NCBI GenBank assembly: GCA_003134815.1
Contig: PLCO01000017.1
Coordinates: forward strand, 1 to 64,000
Reading direction: 5' to 3'
Length of the DNA stretch: 64,000 nucleotides
From: Acidobacteriaceae bacterium
GTDB lineage: Bacteria > Acidobacteriota > Terriglobia > Terriglobales > Acidobacteriaceae
Part shown: positions 35,737 to 43,806 of the stretch, one piece after another
Layout: every line of letters begins with the position of its first letter
How positions within the stretch are numbered: position 1 is the first letter of the stretch
Notes under the pieces: model-generated
Database searches by the model: none
The model's input: the letters and a program-made list of their open reading frames with translations, nothing else
What the model was told of the DNA's origin: nothing
Program-made: the position numbers and the translations under genes

Positions 35737-36336
35737 ATGATCAGACCCCTCTTGCTCGCCCCGCATGGCGCGGGGCTTCGTCTTCACGCCATCAATCCCC
35801 GCTCTTCACCCAACACCGCGTGGTTGATTCCTCTCCTGTTCCTCGTCGCATTCGCCTTCGCGATAGCGTGTTCAGCGCAAACAGGCGTAACAGTTCACAA
35901 CCATGGTCCCGCGCCCATGATCGATGGCTCGGTCCATCCGGAGCAGGTACCAGACGTTGTTGCGTATCGTTTGGTTCTGCTGGGACTGTCGCAGCCCGCA
36001 AATCCGACGGATGCCCAAACGCAACGTCACCTGGCGCAGTTCCGAGCAATCGGAATGAAGGACAACGATAACACGATGTTGATCTCGATCCTGTCTCGCT
36101 TCAGAGACGACTATCGCAGCATGATCGAGACCTACAATGCGGCCGCGACAGCCGCCAATGCCAGCGGCCAGCGAGCGGACATCAACGGATTCCTGCTGGA
36201 GCGCGATCAATTCATCCAGTCGACTCACGACCAGCTAAAGGGCGCTTTGAGCCCCGTTGGATGGGGCCGTCTCGATGCCTATGTCCAGGGCAATAAGAAG
36301 CACATGAAAATCAGCGTCGCGGAGGCAAGCCGATGA
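35737..36336 (+). CDS. Unknown secreted protein of the islet
   Basis: The 199-residue product has a hydrophobic N-terminal segment (TAWLIPLLFLVAFAFAIACSAQ) that looks like a signal peptide with a long n-region. The rest is helical and soluble: VAYRLVLLGLSQP, FRDDYRSMIETYNAAATAAN, and HDQLKGALSPVGWGRLDAYVQGNKKHM. I recognise no named family. GGAG precedes the chosen ATG; another ATG lies four codons upstream. It overlaps the next gene by ATGA, so the two form a coupled pair of exported proteins. Confidence 0.75.
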   Translation: MIRPLLLAPHGAGLRLHAINPRSSPNTAWLIPLLFLVAFAFAIACSAQTGVTVHNHGPAPMIDGSVHPEQVPDVVAYRLVLLGLSQPANPTDAQTQRHLAQFRAIGMKDNDNTMLISILSRFRDDYRSMIETYNAAATAANASGQRADINGFLLERDQFIQSTHDQLKGALSPVGWGRLDAYVQGNKKHMKISVAEASR

Positions 36337-37001
36337 AATCGAATTTGTGGCTCACGATTGCGGCCGTTGCCGTCGCCCTCCTGGCCTGCAAGGAGGCCTC
36401 GGCTCAAGGATGTTCCGTCAGCTACGATCCCAGCTTCAGCCTCTGGGAAGATGTTTCCGCGGACGCTACCAACATCTATACGCAGGTCGGCATCGACGGA
36501 TCGGGTACGATGACGGTGGAAGGCATGTGCGACCTTCCCTATATCACGCATACCGCGTACATCTGGAACAGCGTCGGGAGTGTGGGTAATAGCTGGGTGC
36601 CTACGGGCGAATTCTGCCCGGATTGCTATGTTTCTACTGAGCAAGACGACATTGTCCCATATGATCCCGCCCAAAACTACACGTTCGACTATGAAGGGCA
36701 GATGTGGTGCAACATCGGCGGTGAGTTTTTTGATGTTTTCGGGTCGATCAAAATATCGACCACCTACGGACTCCTTCAAGGCATTATTAGCATTCCAGCA
36801 GGAAACGTCTGTGTATATGTACCGGCTTGTTCGAGCGGCACTCCTACTTGCGGCAATCCTACCGGTGAAGACTATGTCGGGGAAGGCGGAACCTGTTCTG
36901 CGTACTCGCGAGGGAGTTTCATAAGTGCCCTGGACGAGAACGGAAATAGAGAGTGCGCTGGAGTTTATTTTCAAGCCACCGGACCGGGGCCGTGTAACTA
37001 G
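36333..37001 (+). CDS. Unknown secreted cysteine-rich protein of the islet
   Basis: This 222-residue protein is coupled to the preceding gene (ATGA overlap). It has a signal peptide (LTIAAVAVALLACKEASAQ) followed by a beta-rich domain with about eleven cysteines (QGCSVSYDP, EGMCDLPYI, FCPDCYVS, MWCNIGGEF, NVCVYVPACSS, TPTCGNP, GGTCSAY, RECAGVY, GPCN). They probably form disulfides outside the cell. I know no family for it. Cysteine-rich secreted partner proteins suggest an extracellular complex with the neighbour, by inference only. Confidence 0.75.
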   Translation: MKSNLWLTIAAVAVALLACKEASAQGCSVSYDPSFSLWEDVSADATNIYTQVGIDGSGTMTVEGMCDLPYITHTAYIWNSVGSVGNSWVPTGEFCPDCYVSTEQDDIVPYDPAQNYTFDYEGQMWCNIGGEFFDVFGSIKISTTYGLLQGIISIPAGNVCVYVPACSSGTPTCGNPTGEDYVGEGGTCSAYSRGSFISALDENGNRECAGVYFQATGPGPCN

Positions 37002-37025
37002 GATGATGAGAAAGGAAACCGGCGG

Positions 37026-37238
37026 ATGATTTGGCTGAAGAGCTTGCTAGGCGGCGTGCTTGCGGCGGTAGTGGGAGGCTGTCTATCCTTGGTGATGATT
37101 TTCATCAAATTGCGGCGTGAGACACTGTCACGCTCAATCGGAGTGGACGTTTCGCTCCTTCGTAATCCATTAGTTATTGTTTTCCTGGTAGGACTGTTCG
37201 TGGTTGGGTTTGCGATCTCGTTTTTTCGGCTGAAATAA
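37026..37238 (+). CDS. Small two-helix membrane protein
   Basis: The 70-residue product has two membrane helices: SLLGGVLAAVVGGCLSLVMIFI near the start and NPLVIVFLVGLFVVGFAISFF at the end, joined by a basic loop. It resembles the next gene product in layout and in the C-terminal helix (LLRNPLVIV...SFFRL against LMRSPVIVL...FFIARL), so the two are likely paralogs. Function unknown. Confidence 0.6.
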   Translation: MIWLKSLLGGVLAAVVGGCLSLVMIFIKLRRETLSRSIGVDVSLLRNPLVIVFLVGLFVVGFAISFFRLK

Positions 37239-37335
37239 TTCGGCTGGGCCTGCCTTCCGTTGTTTCTGGGACAGAACGCGATTGGCACCGACGAATCGAG
37301 CGTGATGAGCTGCACGAGCAACCCGTAGAGGAGAG

Positions 37336-37623
37336 ATGGTGTCCTTCATCCCACAAAACGCGTCTGGCCCCGCGGCTGGGAGCATGGCATTGCTGAAAGC
37401 CGTTGCGGGTGGGTTAGTCAGCCTGCTTTTCGCTTGGATCGTGATTGTTTCCGCTGATCTCTGGAAGGCCAAGATCATCGCTGCCAAACATGGGGCAACT
37501 GGCCTCGGTGCAGTGTCAGGGGGATGGACACTGCTCATGCGATCGCCGGTAATCGTTCTGGTGCTCTCTGCCGCGTTTGGACTCGGATTCTTCTTCATCG
37601 CCCGGCTCGCAGGCCGACACTGA
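37336..37623 (+). CDS. Small two-helix membrane protein, paralog of preceding gene
   Basis: This 95-residue product has helices at about 18-42 (LLKAVAGGLVSLLFAWIVIVSA) and 70-90 (SPVIVLVLSAAFGLGFFFIARL) with a loop longer than in its neighbour. GAGGAGAG lies six nt or fewer before the ATG, a strong site, which supports a real gene. Its end lies 52 nt before the second copy of the acyltransferase tail. Function unknown. Confidence 0.65.
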   Translation: MVSFIPQNASGPAAGSMALLKAVAGGLVSLLFAWIVIVSADLWKAKIIAAKHGATGLGAVSGGWTLLMRSPVIVLVLSAAFGLGFFFIARLAGRH

Positions 37624-37675
37624 GGCGAATTCCGAACGAACCGCTGCGCCACGGAGCCAAATCGGGAGCCTTCGC

Positions 37676-37803
37676 ATCGTGCTCGGCGCGCGCGCGCCGA
37701 CGATTCTGACCAGCCGGGCGGACTCGGCAGAGACGCGGTTGGTGAGCTGCGCCGTGGCCGTGCTGCTGCACTATGCGGCACACCCGGCGGTGAAGGTGTA
37801 GCT
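37676..37803 (+). pseudogene. DR2: detached 3' end of a phosphate acyltransferase gene
   Basis: This 128-bp sequence encodes the last 41 residues and stop of the acyltransferase (IVLGARAPTILTSRADSAE...AAHPAVKV). It has no upstream gene body. Against DR1, 11 bases differ. Nine of these are silent and two change the protein conservatively (Val to Ala, Met to Val). A free-drifting fragment would not show this bias, so the divergence happened while both were functional gene ends. It lies just upstream of the acyl-CoA dehydrogenase gene. Confidence 0.88.
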
Positions 37804-37882
37804 GAAGCGGCAATCACTGCGGCGGTAAGGGCCACTATCATAAGGTTGGCCCATTTGGGTTCCTATTTGGCAGGAGGCCTTT

Positions 37883-39769
37883 CTGTCGATCTCCGCTGCC
37901 ACATCCCCCATTGTTGCCGCCGCAGGCGGCAGCTTTCTAATCGAATCGCGCACGCCGGATGAAATCTTCACCCCTGAAGATTTGAACGAGGAGCAGCGCC
38001 AGATTGCGGCGACCGCGGAGCGTTTCGCGCGCGAGGAGATTCTGCCGCGCGTGGCGGCGATTGAGGCGAAAGAGCCGGGCGCAATGCAGGCGGTGTTGCG
38101 CAAGGCCGCCGAGTTGGGATTCACCGCGGTCGATGTTCCCGAGGAGTACGGCGGCCTGGGGATGGACAAAGTAAGCTCGACGCTCATCACGGATCACATC
38201 TCCGTACTGGCCAGCTTTTCCACGGCGTTCGGTGCGCACATCGGCATCGCGACGCTGCCGCTGGTGTGGTACGGAACTCCAGAGCAGAAGCAACGCTACC
38301 TGCCGAAACTTGCGACGTGCGAGTGGATCGGCGCGTATGGATTGTCCGAGGCCAGCTCGGGTTCAGATGCGATGAACATTCGCACGCGCGCGGTGCTCAG
38401 TGATGACGGCGCTCATTACATTCTGAACGGCGAGAAGCAGTGGCTGACCAATGGCGGCACTGCGGGGCTTTACACTGTGTTCGCAAAAATAGACGGCGAG
38501 AAGTTTTCGGCGTTCCTCGTCGAGCGAAACACGCCGGGTCTCAGCGTGGGCGCAGAAGAACACAAGCTGGGAATTCGCGGCTCGTCGACCTGCCCGCTGG
38601 TCCTGCAGGATTGCAAAATTCCGGCTGCGAATCTGCTGGGCGAGGCAGGCAAAGGCCACCACATCGCATTCAATGTGCTGAACGTGGGCCGCTTGAAGCT
38701 GGGAGTGGCCTGCGTGGGCGGGGCGCGGCACGCGCTGGCGCAGACGATCCGCTATGCGAAGGAGCGGCACGCGTTTGGGAAATCGATCGTCGAGTTTGGA
38801 CTGATCCAGCGGAAGATTTCGGCGGCAGCGGCGCAGCTCTATGCGGCGGAGAGCATGGTCTACCGAACCGCCGGCTTAGTCGATGCTCGGCTGGAACGGG
38901 CTCGATTGGATGGGGCGTGGCTCGAAGGCGCGAAGCTCGAAGGCGCGAAGCCCGAAGGATTGAAGCCCGAAGAATTGATCTCAGGGCAGGGCATCGATGT
39001 TCCGCGCAGTGCCGATATTCCCAGAAGCATTGAGGAGTACGCTGTGGAGTGCTCCATTTCGAAGGTCTACTGTTCGGAGATGCTGACGCTGGTGGCCGAC
39101 GAGCAGATCGCGACGATGGGCGGATATGGCTACGTCGAGGAGTATCCGGCGGAGCGCACGTACCGCGACGCGCGGATTAATCGCATCTTCGAGGGAACGA
39201 ACGAGATCAATCGGCTGATCATTACGGGATGGATGATGAAACGCGCGATGAGCGGAAAGCTGCCGCTGCTGATGGCGATCAAGCGCGTGATGGATGAGGT
39301 GACCGAGGCGCCTGCGTTCAGCGGCGATGGCGATTCTGACGAGCCGCTCAAGCGCGAGGCCGCGGTGCTGGCGGCGGTGAAGAAGATCGCGCTGTTCGCG
39401 GCGGGCGTGGCCAGCCAGAGGTTCATGACGGGTCTCGAGGAGCAGCAGGAGATCATGGCTGACCTGGCCGACATGATTATCCAGGTGTATGCGCTGGAGT
39501 CGGCGCTGGTTCGAGCCCAGAAGATTGCTGGCGCGGGCCGTAGCTCGGCCGAGGTTGCAACGGCGATGACGGGGTTACTGGCGGATGAAGCGATAGCGCT
39601 GGCCGAACGCGCGGCGCGGCGCGTGCTGGCTGCATGCGGCGAAGGCGACGCGCTGCAAACGCAGTTGGCTATTCTGCGCCGGCTCGCTCGGGTTGTGCCG
39701 GCCGATGTTGTTGCGCTGGGCCGCGCGGTGGCCCGTCAATGCATCGAGCTGGAGCGCTATCCTGTCTAG
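37883..39769 (+). CDS. Acyl-CoA dehydrogenase, probable CTG start
   Basis: This FAD enzyme oxidises acyl-CoA to enoyl-CoA. Clear family segments are EEYGGLGMDKVSS, GAYGLSEASSGSDAMNIRT, WLTNGGTAGLYTVFAK, KLGIRGSSTCPLV, ERHAFGKSIVEFGLIQRKI, QIATMGGYGYVEEYPAERTYRDARINRIFEGTNEINRL, and a helical C-terminal extension like very-long-chain types. The first standard start codon in frame is TTG at 37982. However, the coding text continues upstream (GGSFLIESRTPDEIFTPED) to a CTG at 37883 placed five nt after a perfect AGGAGG. CTG initiation is therefore proposed. An unusual six-unit repeat is inserted at 38885-38974. Confidence 0.85.
   Translation: MSISAATSPIVAAAGGSFLIESRTPDEIFTPEDLNEEQRQIAATAERFAREEILPRVAAIEAKEPGAMQAVLRKAAELGFTAVDVPEEYGGLGMDKVSSTLITDHISVLASFSTAFGAHIGIATLPLVWYGTPEQKQRYLPKLATCEWIGAYGLSEASSGSDAMNIRTRAVLSDDGAHYILNGEKQWLTNGGTAGLYTVFAKIDGEKFSAFLVERNTPGLSVGAEEHKLGIRGSSTCPLVLQDCKIPAANLLGEAGKGHHIAFNVLNVGRLKLGVACVGGARHALAQTIRYAKERHAFGKSIVEFGLIQRKISAAAAQLYAAESMVYRTAGLVDARLERARLDGAWLEGAKLEGAKPEGLKPEELISGQGIDVPRSADIPRSIEEYAVECSISKVYCSEMLTLVADEQIATMGGYGYVEEYPAERTYRDARINRIFEGTNEINRLIITGWMMKRAMSGKLPLLMAIKRVMDEVTEAPAFSGDGDSDEPLKREAAVLAAVKKIALFAAGVASQRFMTGLEEQQEIMADLADMIIQVYALESALVRAQKIAGAGRSSAEVATAMTGLLADEAIALAERAARRVLAACGEGDALQTQLAILRRLARVVPADVVALGRAVARQCIELERYPV
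38885..38974 (+). repeat. In-frame 15-bp tandem repeat inside the acyl-CoA dehydrogenase
   Basis: Six imperfect 15-bp units encode ARLER, ARLDG, AWLEG, AKLEG, AKPEG and LKPEE. The pattern A-x-L-x-x resembles pentapeptide repeats. It falls between the SMVYRTAGLVD helix and the EEYAVECSISKVYCSE helix, a linker where relatives usually have a short loop. Confidence 0.75.
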
Positions 39770-39787
39770 GGTCAGCGTCCGGTTCTT

Positions 39788-40669
39788 ATGCAGCCGATGT
39801 CATTAAAGACAATTCGCGTATTGCTGGCCGAGGCTGAGCGTTCCCTGGTTGAGGGGCCGAATGCGGAACGCGCGCGGTGCGATACGGAGACGCTGTTGCT
39901 GCATTTGCTGAGGGCAGATGCGCCGGAGACAAATCTGGCCTGGCTGATCGCCCACGGACACGAAACTCTGCCGGCACACACGATTGCGTCATTTCGCGCA
40001 TCGGTCGAACGCCGCCGCGCCGGAGAGCCTATCCAATACCTTACCGGCGAGGCGGAGTTTTACGGGCTGGACTTCAAGGTCAATCGCAACGTGCTGATCC
40101 CGCGGCCCGAGACCGAGCACCTGGTGGAGAAGGTCATTGAGATTGCGGGCGGGTTCACTCGGCCGCGCATTGTTGACGTGGGTACCGGATCGGGAGCGAT
40201 TGCCGTGGTCCTGGCCAAAAATTTGCCGGTCGCTCGGATTTACGCGACAGAGATTTCCGCAGCGGCTTTGCGTGTGGCGCAAGCGAATGCAGTCCGCAAC
40301 GGCGTCGCGGACCGCGTGGTCTTTCACGAAGGCGATCTGCTGGCTCCCATCTCGGGCAAGCTGTTCAATTTGATCGTCTCCAATCCGCCCTACGTATCAA
40401 ATGACGATCGCGATTCGCTATCGGTGGAAGTGCGCGATTATGAGCCGGCGCAGGCGCTGTTTGCTGGTGGAGACGGCCTGGACGTCTATCGCCGCCTGAT
40501 TCCCGCGGCGTTTGCGGCACTGACGCCGGGCGGATTTGTGGCGCTCGAGATCGGATTCGGCCAGCAGGCGGCGGTTGACGCGCTGCTGAGCGACGCGGGA
40601 TTTCACAACATCGAGTTCACGGAAGATCTGCAAAGCATTCCTCGCGTGGCCGTCGCGCGACGCCCGTGA
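39788..40669 (+). CDS. prmC: Peptide chain release factor N5-glutamine methyltransferase
   Basis: PrmC methylates the glutamine of the GGQ motif in release factors. The 293-residue protein has the N-terminal helical domain (AERARCDTETLLLHLL), then GEPIQYLTGEAEFYGLDFKVNRNVLIPRPETEHLVE. The SAM-binding VDVGTGSGAIAVVLAK follows, and the catalytic NPPYVSNDD. An ATG three codons later is an alternative start. prfA, a common neighbour, is not adjacent; the gene follows the acyl-CoA dehydrogenase by 18 nt. Confidence 0.94.
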   Translation: MQPMSLKTIRVLLAEAERSLVEGPNAERARCDTETLLLHLLRADAPETNLAWLIAHGHETLPAHTIASFRASVERRRAGEPIQYLTGEAEFYGLDFKVNRNVLIPRPETEHLVEKVIEIAGGFTRPRIVDVGTGSGAIAVVLAKNLPVARIYATEISAAALRVAQANAVRNGVADRVVFHEGDLLAPISGKLFNLIVSNPPYVSNDDRDSLSVEVRDYEPAQALFAGGDGLDVYRRLIPAAFAALTPGGFVALEIGFGQQAAVDALLSDAGFHNIEFTEDLQSIPRVAVARRP

Positions 40670-40688
40670 ATTCTGGGCCGCACAGCAT

Positions 40689-41210
40689 CTAGGAAGCGCG
40701 GCCAGTCTTGTTCAGCTCCTTATAGAAGCCGAGGTCTTTGGCGAGCAGGCTCTTGACGATGTAGAGAATCTGTCCGTAGTGCAGGCCGAAGTGTTCAACG
40801 ACCTGGAAAACGGCGTCGAGGCCGCGCACATGGTAGCCCTGAATTTCGTAAGGCGCGAGCAATTCGTCGACGGTGAGGCGATCGAGGACTTTGGCGGCTT
40901 CGTCGAGCGTTGCGCCGAGGCGGGCGAGCAGCTCGGCGGCAGAAAGGCCGCCCTGCGCGGCGAATTCGGCCGGCCGATTGCGCTGGTCCTGATTCTGGTT
41001 GAACGAATCAACAAGCCATTGGCGGACGTTGCCGTCGAGATGCAGCAATAAATTGCCGATGCTGTTCGAGGCATCGTTGGGCCGCCACCAGATTTGTTCA
41101 GCGGTGAGCGGCGCGACGCATTCCTTCATGCGCGGCCAAAACTGCCGGAGGAGTTTCGTCCGCGAGAATTCGACGAAGACGGAAGCGAGTTCTGTTTCAC
41201 GTTGTGCCAT
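40689..41210 (-). CDS. DinB-like/DUF1572 family protein
   Basis: This 173-residue protein has the four-helix DinB fold with putative metal-binding histidines: SIGNLLLHLDGNVRQWL in the second helix and FGLHYGQILYIVKSLL in the last. Members are metal-binding proteins, some acting as thiol-dependent S-transferases; most are uncharacterised. ATG at 41210 is chosen over an adjoining TTG. It converges with prmC, 19 nt apart. Confidence 0.83.
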   Translation of the reverse strand: MAQRETELASVFVEFSRTKLLRQFWPRMKECVAPLTAEQIWWRPNDASNSIGNLLLHLDGNVRQWLVDSFNQNQDQRNRPAEFAAQGGLSAAELLARLGATLDEAAKVLDRLTVDELLAPYEIQGYHVRGLDAVFQVVEHFGLHYGQILYIVKSLLAKDLGFYKELNKTGRAS

Positions 41211-41307
41211 CAAGAATAGCTCTGAATCAGATTTGCGCTTTCCCCGGTCCCCAAATGCGAGGGACCGGGGGCACCCATAGAGATTGCGACACGAAACAAG
41301 CGAAAAA

Positions 41308-41724
41308 CTAGATCAGCTCGTAGCCGGCGAACCAGTAGCCGATCTCGAAGGCCGCAGTGTCCGCCGCGTCGGAACCGTGGATTGCGTTCTCCTGAAGCGA
41401 GCGCGCAAATTTCTTGCGGATGGTTCCCTCTTCGGCGTTGGCGGGGTTGGTGGCGCCCATCAGCTTCCGCAGATCGGCGATCGCATTGTCCTTCTCGAGA
41501 ACCATGAGAAACAACGGACCTGAAGACATGAAGTCCGTGAGGTCTGAGAAGAACGGCTTGGCGCTGTGTACGGCATAGAAGCCTTCGGCCTCGCGTTTGG
41601 TAATCGATTCCTTCTTGATGGCGACAAAACGGAAGCCGGCCTTGTCAATCTCGGCCAGAATGGCTCCTGTAAGTCCGGCGGCTACCGCGTCCGGTTTAAC
41701 GATGCTGAAGGTGCGCTCGAGCAC
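41308..41724 (-). CDS. ndk: Nucleoside diphosphate kinase
   Basis: Ndk transfers the gamma phosphate between nucleoside triphosphates and diphosphates. The 138-residue protein starts at GTG ([14 protein letters not shown]) behind AAGGAGC; the open frame upstream adds 28 residues without similarity. The active-site histidine is His116 in [11 protein letters not shown]. Other landmarks are [18 protein letters not shown] and [16 protein letters not shown]. Length is normal. Its upstream side faces the tandem-duplicated region at 41900-42241. Confidence 0.95.
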   Translation of the reverse strand: MLERTFSIVKPDAVAAGLTGAILAEIDKAGFRFVAIKKESITKREAEGFYAVHSAKPFFSDLTDFMSSGPLFLMVLEKDNAIADLRKLMGATNPANAEEGTIRKKFARSLQENAIHGSDAADTAAFEIGYWFAGYELI

Positions 41725-41832
41725 TAGTGGGTTGCTCCTTGTTGGCGAATTTTGGGGTCGAATTTTCTCTCTATTCCATTGTAGTGGAAGGCTTTTGGCG
41801 CTGTGCAAGCGGGCTTCGAACGTGCGGATTCA

Positions 41833-41848
41833 AGCGGCAAATGCCGCT
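41833..41848. promoter_or_regulatory. Perfect short inverted repeat near ndk
   Basis: AGCGGCA-AA-TGCCGCT forms a 7-bp hairpin stem with a 2-nt spacer about 110 nt upstream of ndk. No T-run accompanies it. It could be an operator in the divergent region between ndk and the gene at 42213. Confidence 0.35.
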
Positions 41849-41899
41849 ACAGCGTACGATCCATTACTTTCGTACATTGTCCGAGAGAGTCTGAGTTTA

Positions 41900-42241
41900 T
41901 CCCCCGAAAGTGCTATTCAGAAGACGTTTTTGGCGCAGACAAGCAATTTGATTTCTGCTACAAGTATCGAAGTAGCCAGAAATGTCCCGGGTTGTACAAC
42001 CGGATTAGCAGTTGCCAATCGATCGGTTTTGGGGATTAAGAATGGCGTTCGTTGTTCTTCAAGCAGTTCATCCCCCAAAAGTGCTATTCAAAGGACGTTT
42101 TTGGCGCAGACAAGCGATTTGATTTCTGCTACAAGTATTGGTGTAGCCAGAAATGTACCGTGTTGAACGACTGAAATAAAAGTTGCCGACAGATTTGCTT
42201 TGGGGATTGAGAATGACGTTAGTTGTCTTTCAGATCGCTGC
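41900..42241 (+). repeat. 171-bp tandem duplication upstream of the unknown gene
   Basis: Two copies, 41900-42070 and 42071-42241, align at a constant 171-bp offset: CCCCC-AAAGTGCTATTCA starts both, TTTTTGGCGCAGACAAGC lies within both, and TTTGGGGATT-AGAATG ends both. The second copy supplies the ribosome-binding site and ATG (42213) of the downstream gene. The first supplies a matching stub (MAFVVLQAV at 42043) that runs into a stop after 26 codons. Copy 1 also has a perfect palindrome, GGTTGTACAACC, at 41990-42001, which is decayed in copy 2. Confidence 0.88.
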
Positions 42242-42731
42242 CGTGGTTGCCATCGCAATAGTTCTTTTGCGCTGGCGCAAAAGCGCGCAGCGCCGCAACT
42301 CGCAATCATGGGAGACCTTGCTTTCCCGGCTCCGCCCTGAGTGGAGCGCCCGCGAGTTGAGCGACCATTTCCTGTGGCAGGAAGGTTTGAGCGCCACTCC
42401 TGAAGATGCATGGCAGCGCATGGAAGGTCCGAAGGGCCTGTGGGTGATGTACCAGAATGCGCGCGTCATGCAGGAGATGGCAGGCTACGCCGCCAACCAA
42501 TGCAAAGACGTGGATCGGCTGCTCATCGAGACTTTACATAGCGACGCGATGCAGATTCGTGTTTGCGTGCTGGCAGCCCTGACGCAGTACGCGTTCCGTC
42601 ATGCCAGCGAAGGTGTCCGCGTGAACGCATTCCGCGCCGCCTCAATCTACACCGGCATGGCAGCGCGCATGACGCAGTTGCTGCAGGAGCACGCAGCAGT
42701 CATGGTTCCGGACTTTGTAGCGGCAATGTAA
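42213..42731 (+). CDS. Unknown membrane-anchored protein
   Basis: The 172-residue product has one N-terminal membrane helix (VVFQIAAVVAIAIVLLRW), then a basic stretch (RKSAQRRN) and a cytosolic helical domain: LLSRLRPEWSARELSDHFLW, GLWVMYQNARVMQEMAGYA, and HASEGVRVNAFRAASIYTGMA. I know no family; it looks like an Acidobacteria-specific protein. GGGGA lies before the ATG at 42213. A TTG ten codons upstream is possible but poor. A strong terminator follows at 42756. Confidence 0.75.
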   Translation: MTLVVFQIAAVVAIAIVLLRWRKSAQRRNSQSWETLLSRLRPEWSARELSDHFLWQEGLSATPEDAWQRMEGPKGLWVMYQNARVMQEMAGYAANQCKDVDRLLIETLHSDAMQIRVCVLAALTQYAFRHASEGVRVNAFRAASIYTGMAARMTQLLQEHAAVMVPDFVAAM

Positions 42732-42755
42732 TTGGATTTTGTGTTTCGAAAAGAA

Positions 42756-42780
42756 AACCCCGGCTTCGGCTGGGGTTTTT
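42756..42780 (+). terminator. Rho-independent terminator
   Basis: A 9-bp stem (AACCCCGGC / GCTGGGGTT, one G-T wobble) with a TTCG tetraloop is followed by TTTTT. It lies 25 nt after the stop of the unknown membrane protein gene. Confidence 0.92.
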
Positions 42781-42828
42781 GCTTATGTGTAGATGGCGCG
42801 GGGCGGGCTTGAGCCCGCAGCGGCGGGA

Positions 42829-43806
42829 TTATTTTTCCATCGTGTCGAGAAACGCGCCGATCCTCACGAATTCCTGTTCGGTCAAGCGGAAGGTGAGCGC
42901 AGCGGCGGTCTCTTCCACCTGCTTTGCGCTGCGGCCGCCCACAATCGGCGCGGTGATGGCGGGATTGCGCAGCACCCAGGCCACGGCCACCACGCCAGGG
43001 GTTACGCCGTGCGCGCTGCCGATCTCGCGCAGCAGCTCTACAAGGCGCAGATTCTGGCTCAGCCGCGGCTCGTTGAATTCCTTGTTCCTGCGGCGCCAGT
43101 CGTCGGGCGCCAGATTCGCCGCGCGCTCGGCAGACATTTTGCCGGTGAGCATGCCAGAGAGCATGGGCGAGTAATTGATGACGCCGATGCCGTTGGCCAG
43201 CGTGAAGGGAAGAATCTCCGCTTCGATAGCGCGGCGCAACATGGAGTAAGGCGGCTGCAGGCTGGTGATGGGCGCGATGTTCATGGCGCGCTTCATCTGC
43301 TCGACGGAGAAGTTGGAGACGCCGATCCAGCGGATCTTGCCGTGCTCCTGCAGCCGCGCAAGCGCCTCCCACCCTTCTTCAATGTCGCTGTCCGGATTGG
43401 GCCAGTGAATCTGGTAAAGGTCGATGGTGTCGACCTGCAGGCGCTTGAGCGAAGCTTCAACCTCTTCGGCAAGCGACTCGGCCTTGAGCGAGTAGTAGAC
43501 AGAGCGATCGGGGTGCCAGCGCAGCGAACACTTGGTAAAGATGTAAGGCTTGCGCGATAGCGACTTGACGGCGCGGCCGACTATTTCTTCCGAGTGGCCG
43601 AGGCCGTAGACGGCAGCGGTGTCAATCCAGTTGATGCCCAGATCGACCGCGCGATGGACGGCGGCGATGGAGTCTGCGTCGTCCTGCGGGCCCCAGGAGG
43701 ATGCCCAATCGCCCCCGCCAATGGCCCAGGTGCCTATGCCGATGGGAGTTAGTTCGAGGTCCGAGTTGCCGAGGGTGCGCAGGGAAGGCGAAGCAGTCTG
43801 TTCCAT
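42829..43806 (-). CDS. Aldo/keto reductase
   Basis: The 325-residue TIM-barrel oxidoreductase has the AKR signatures: GIGTWAIGG, the catalytic Asp and Tyr in NWIDTAAVYGLGHSEE, the Lys in YIFTKCSL, and the His in LYQIHWPNPD. The NADPH-binding end is GGRSAKQVEE. Relatives are mostly general reductases of aldehydes or sugars. It stands alone; the strong terminator of the preceding convergent gene separates the two. Confidence 0.92.
   Translation of the reverse strand: MEQTASPSLRTLGNSDLELTPIGIGTWAIGGGDWASSWGPQDDADSIAAVHRAVDLGINWIDTAAVYGLGHSEEIVGRAVKSLSRKPYIFTKCSLRWHPDRSVYYSLKAESLAEEVEASLKRLQVDTIDLYQIHWPNPDSDIEEGWEALARLQEHGKIRWIGVSNFSVEQMKRAMNIAPITSLQPPYSMLRRAIEAEILPFTLANGIGVINYSPMLSGMLTGKMSAERAANLAPDDWRRRNKEFNEPRLSQNLRLVELLREIGSAHGVTPGVVAVAWVLRNPAITAPIVGGRSAKQVEETAAALTFRLTEQEFVRIGAFLDTMEK

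Noticed and set aside
37170..37841. 223-residue minus-strand frame across the second acyltransferase tail
   Set aside because: Low-complexity Pro/Ser/Ala text, antisense to DR2 and to the small membrane protein genes.
42563..43174. 203-residue plus-strand frame across the terminator and aldo/keto reductase gene
   Set aside because: It runs through a strong terminator and is antisense to the reductase; no motif.
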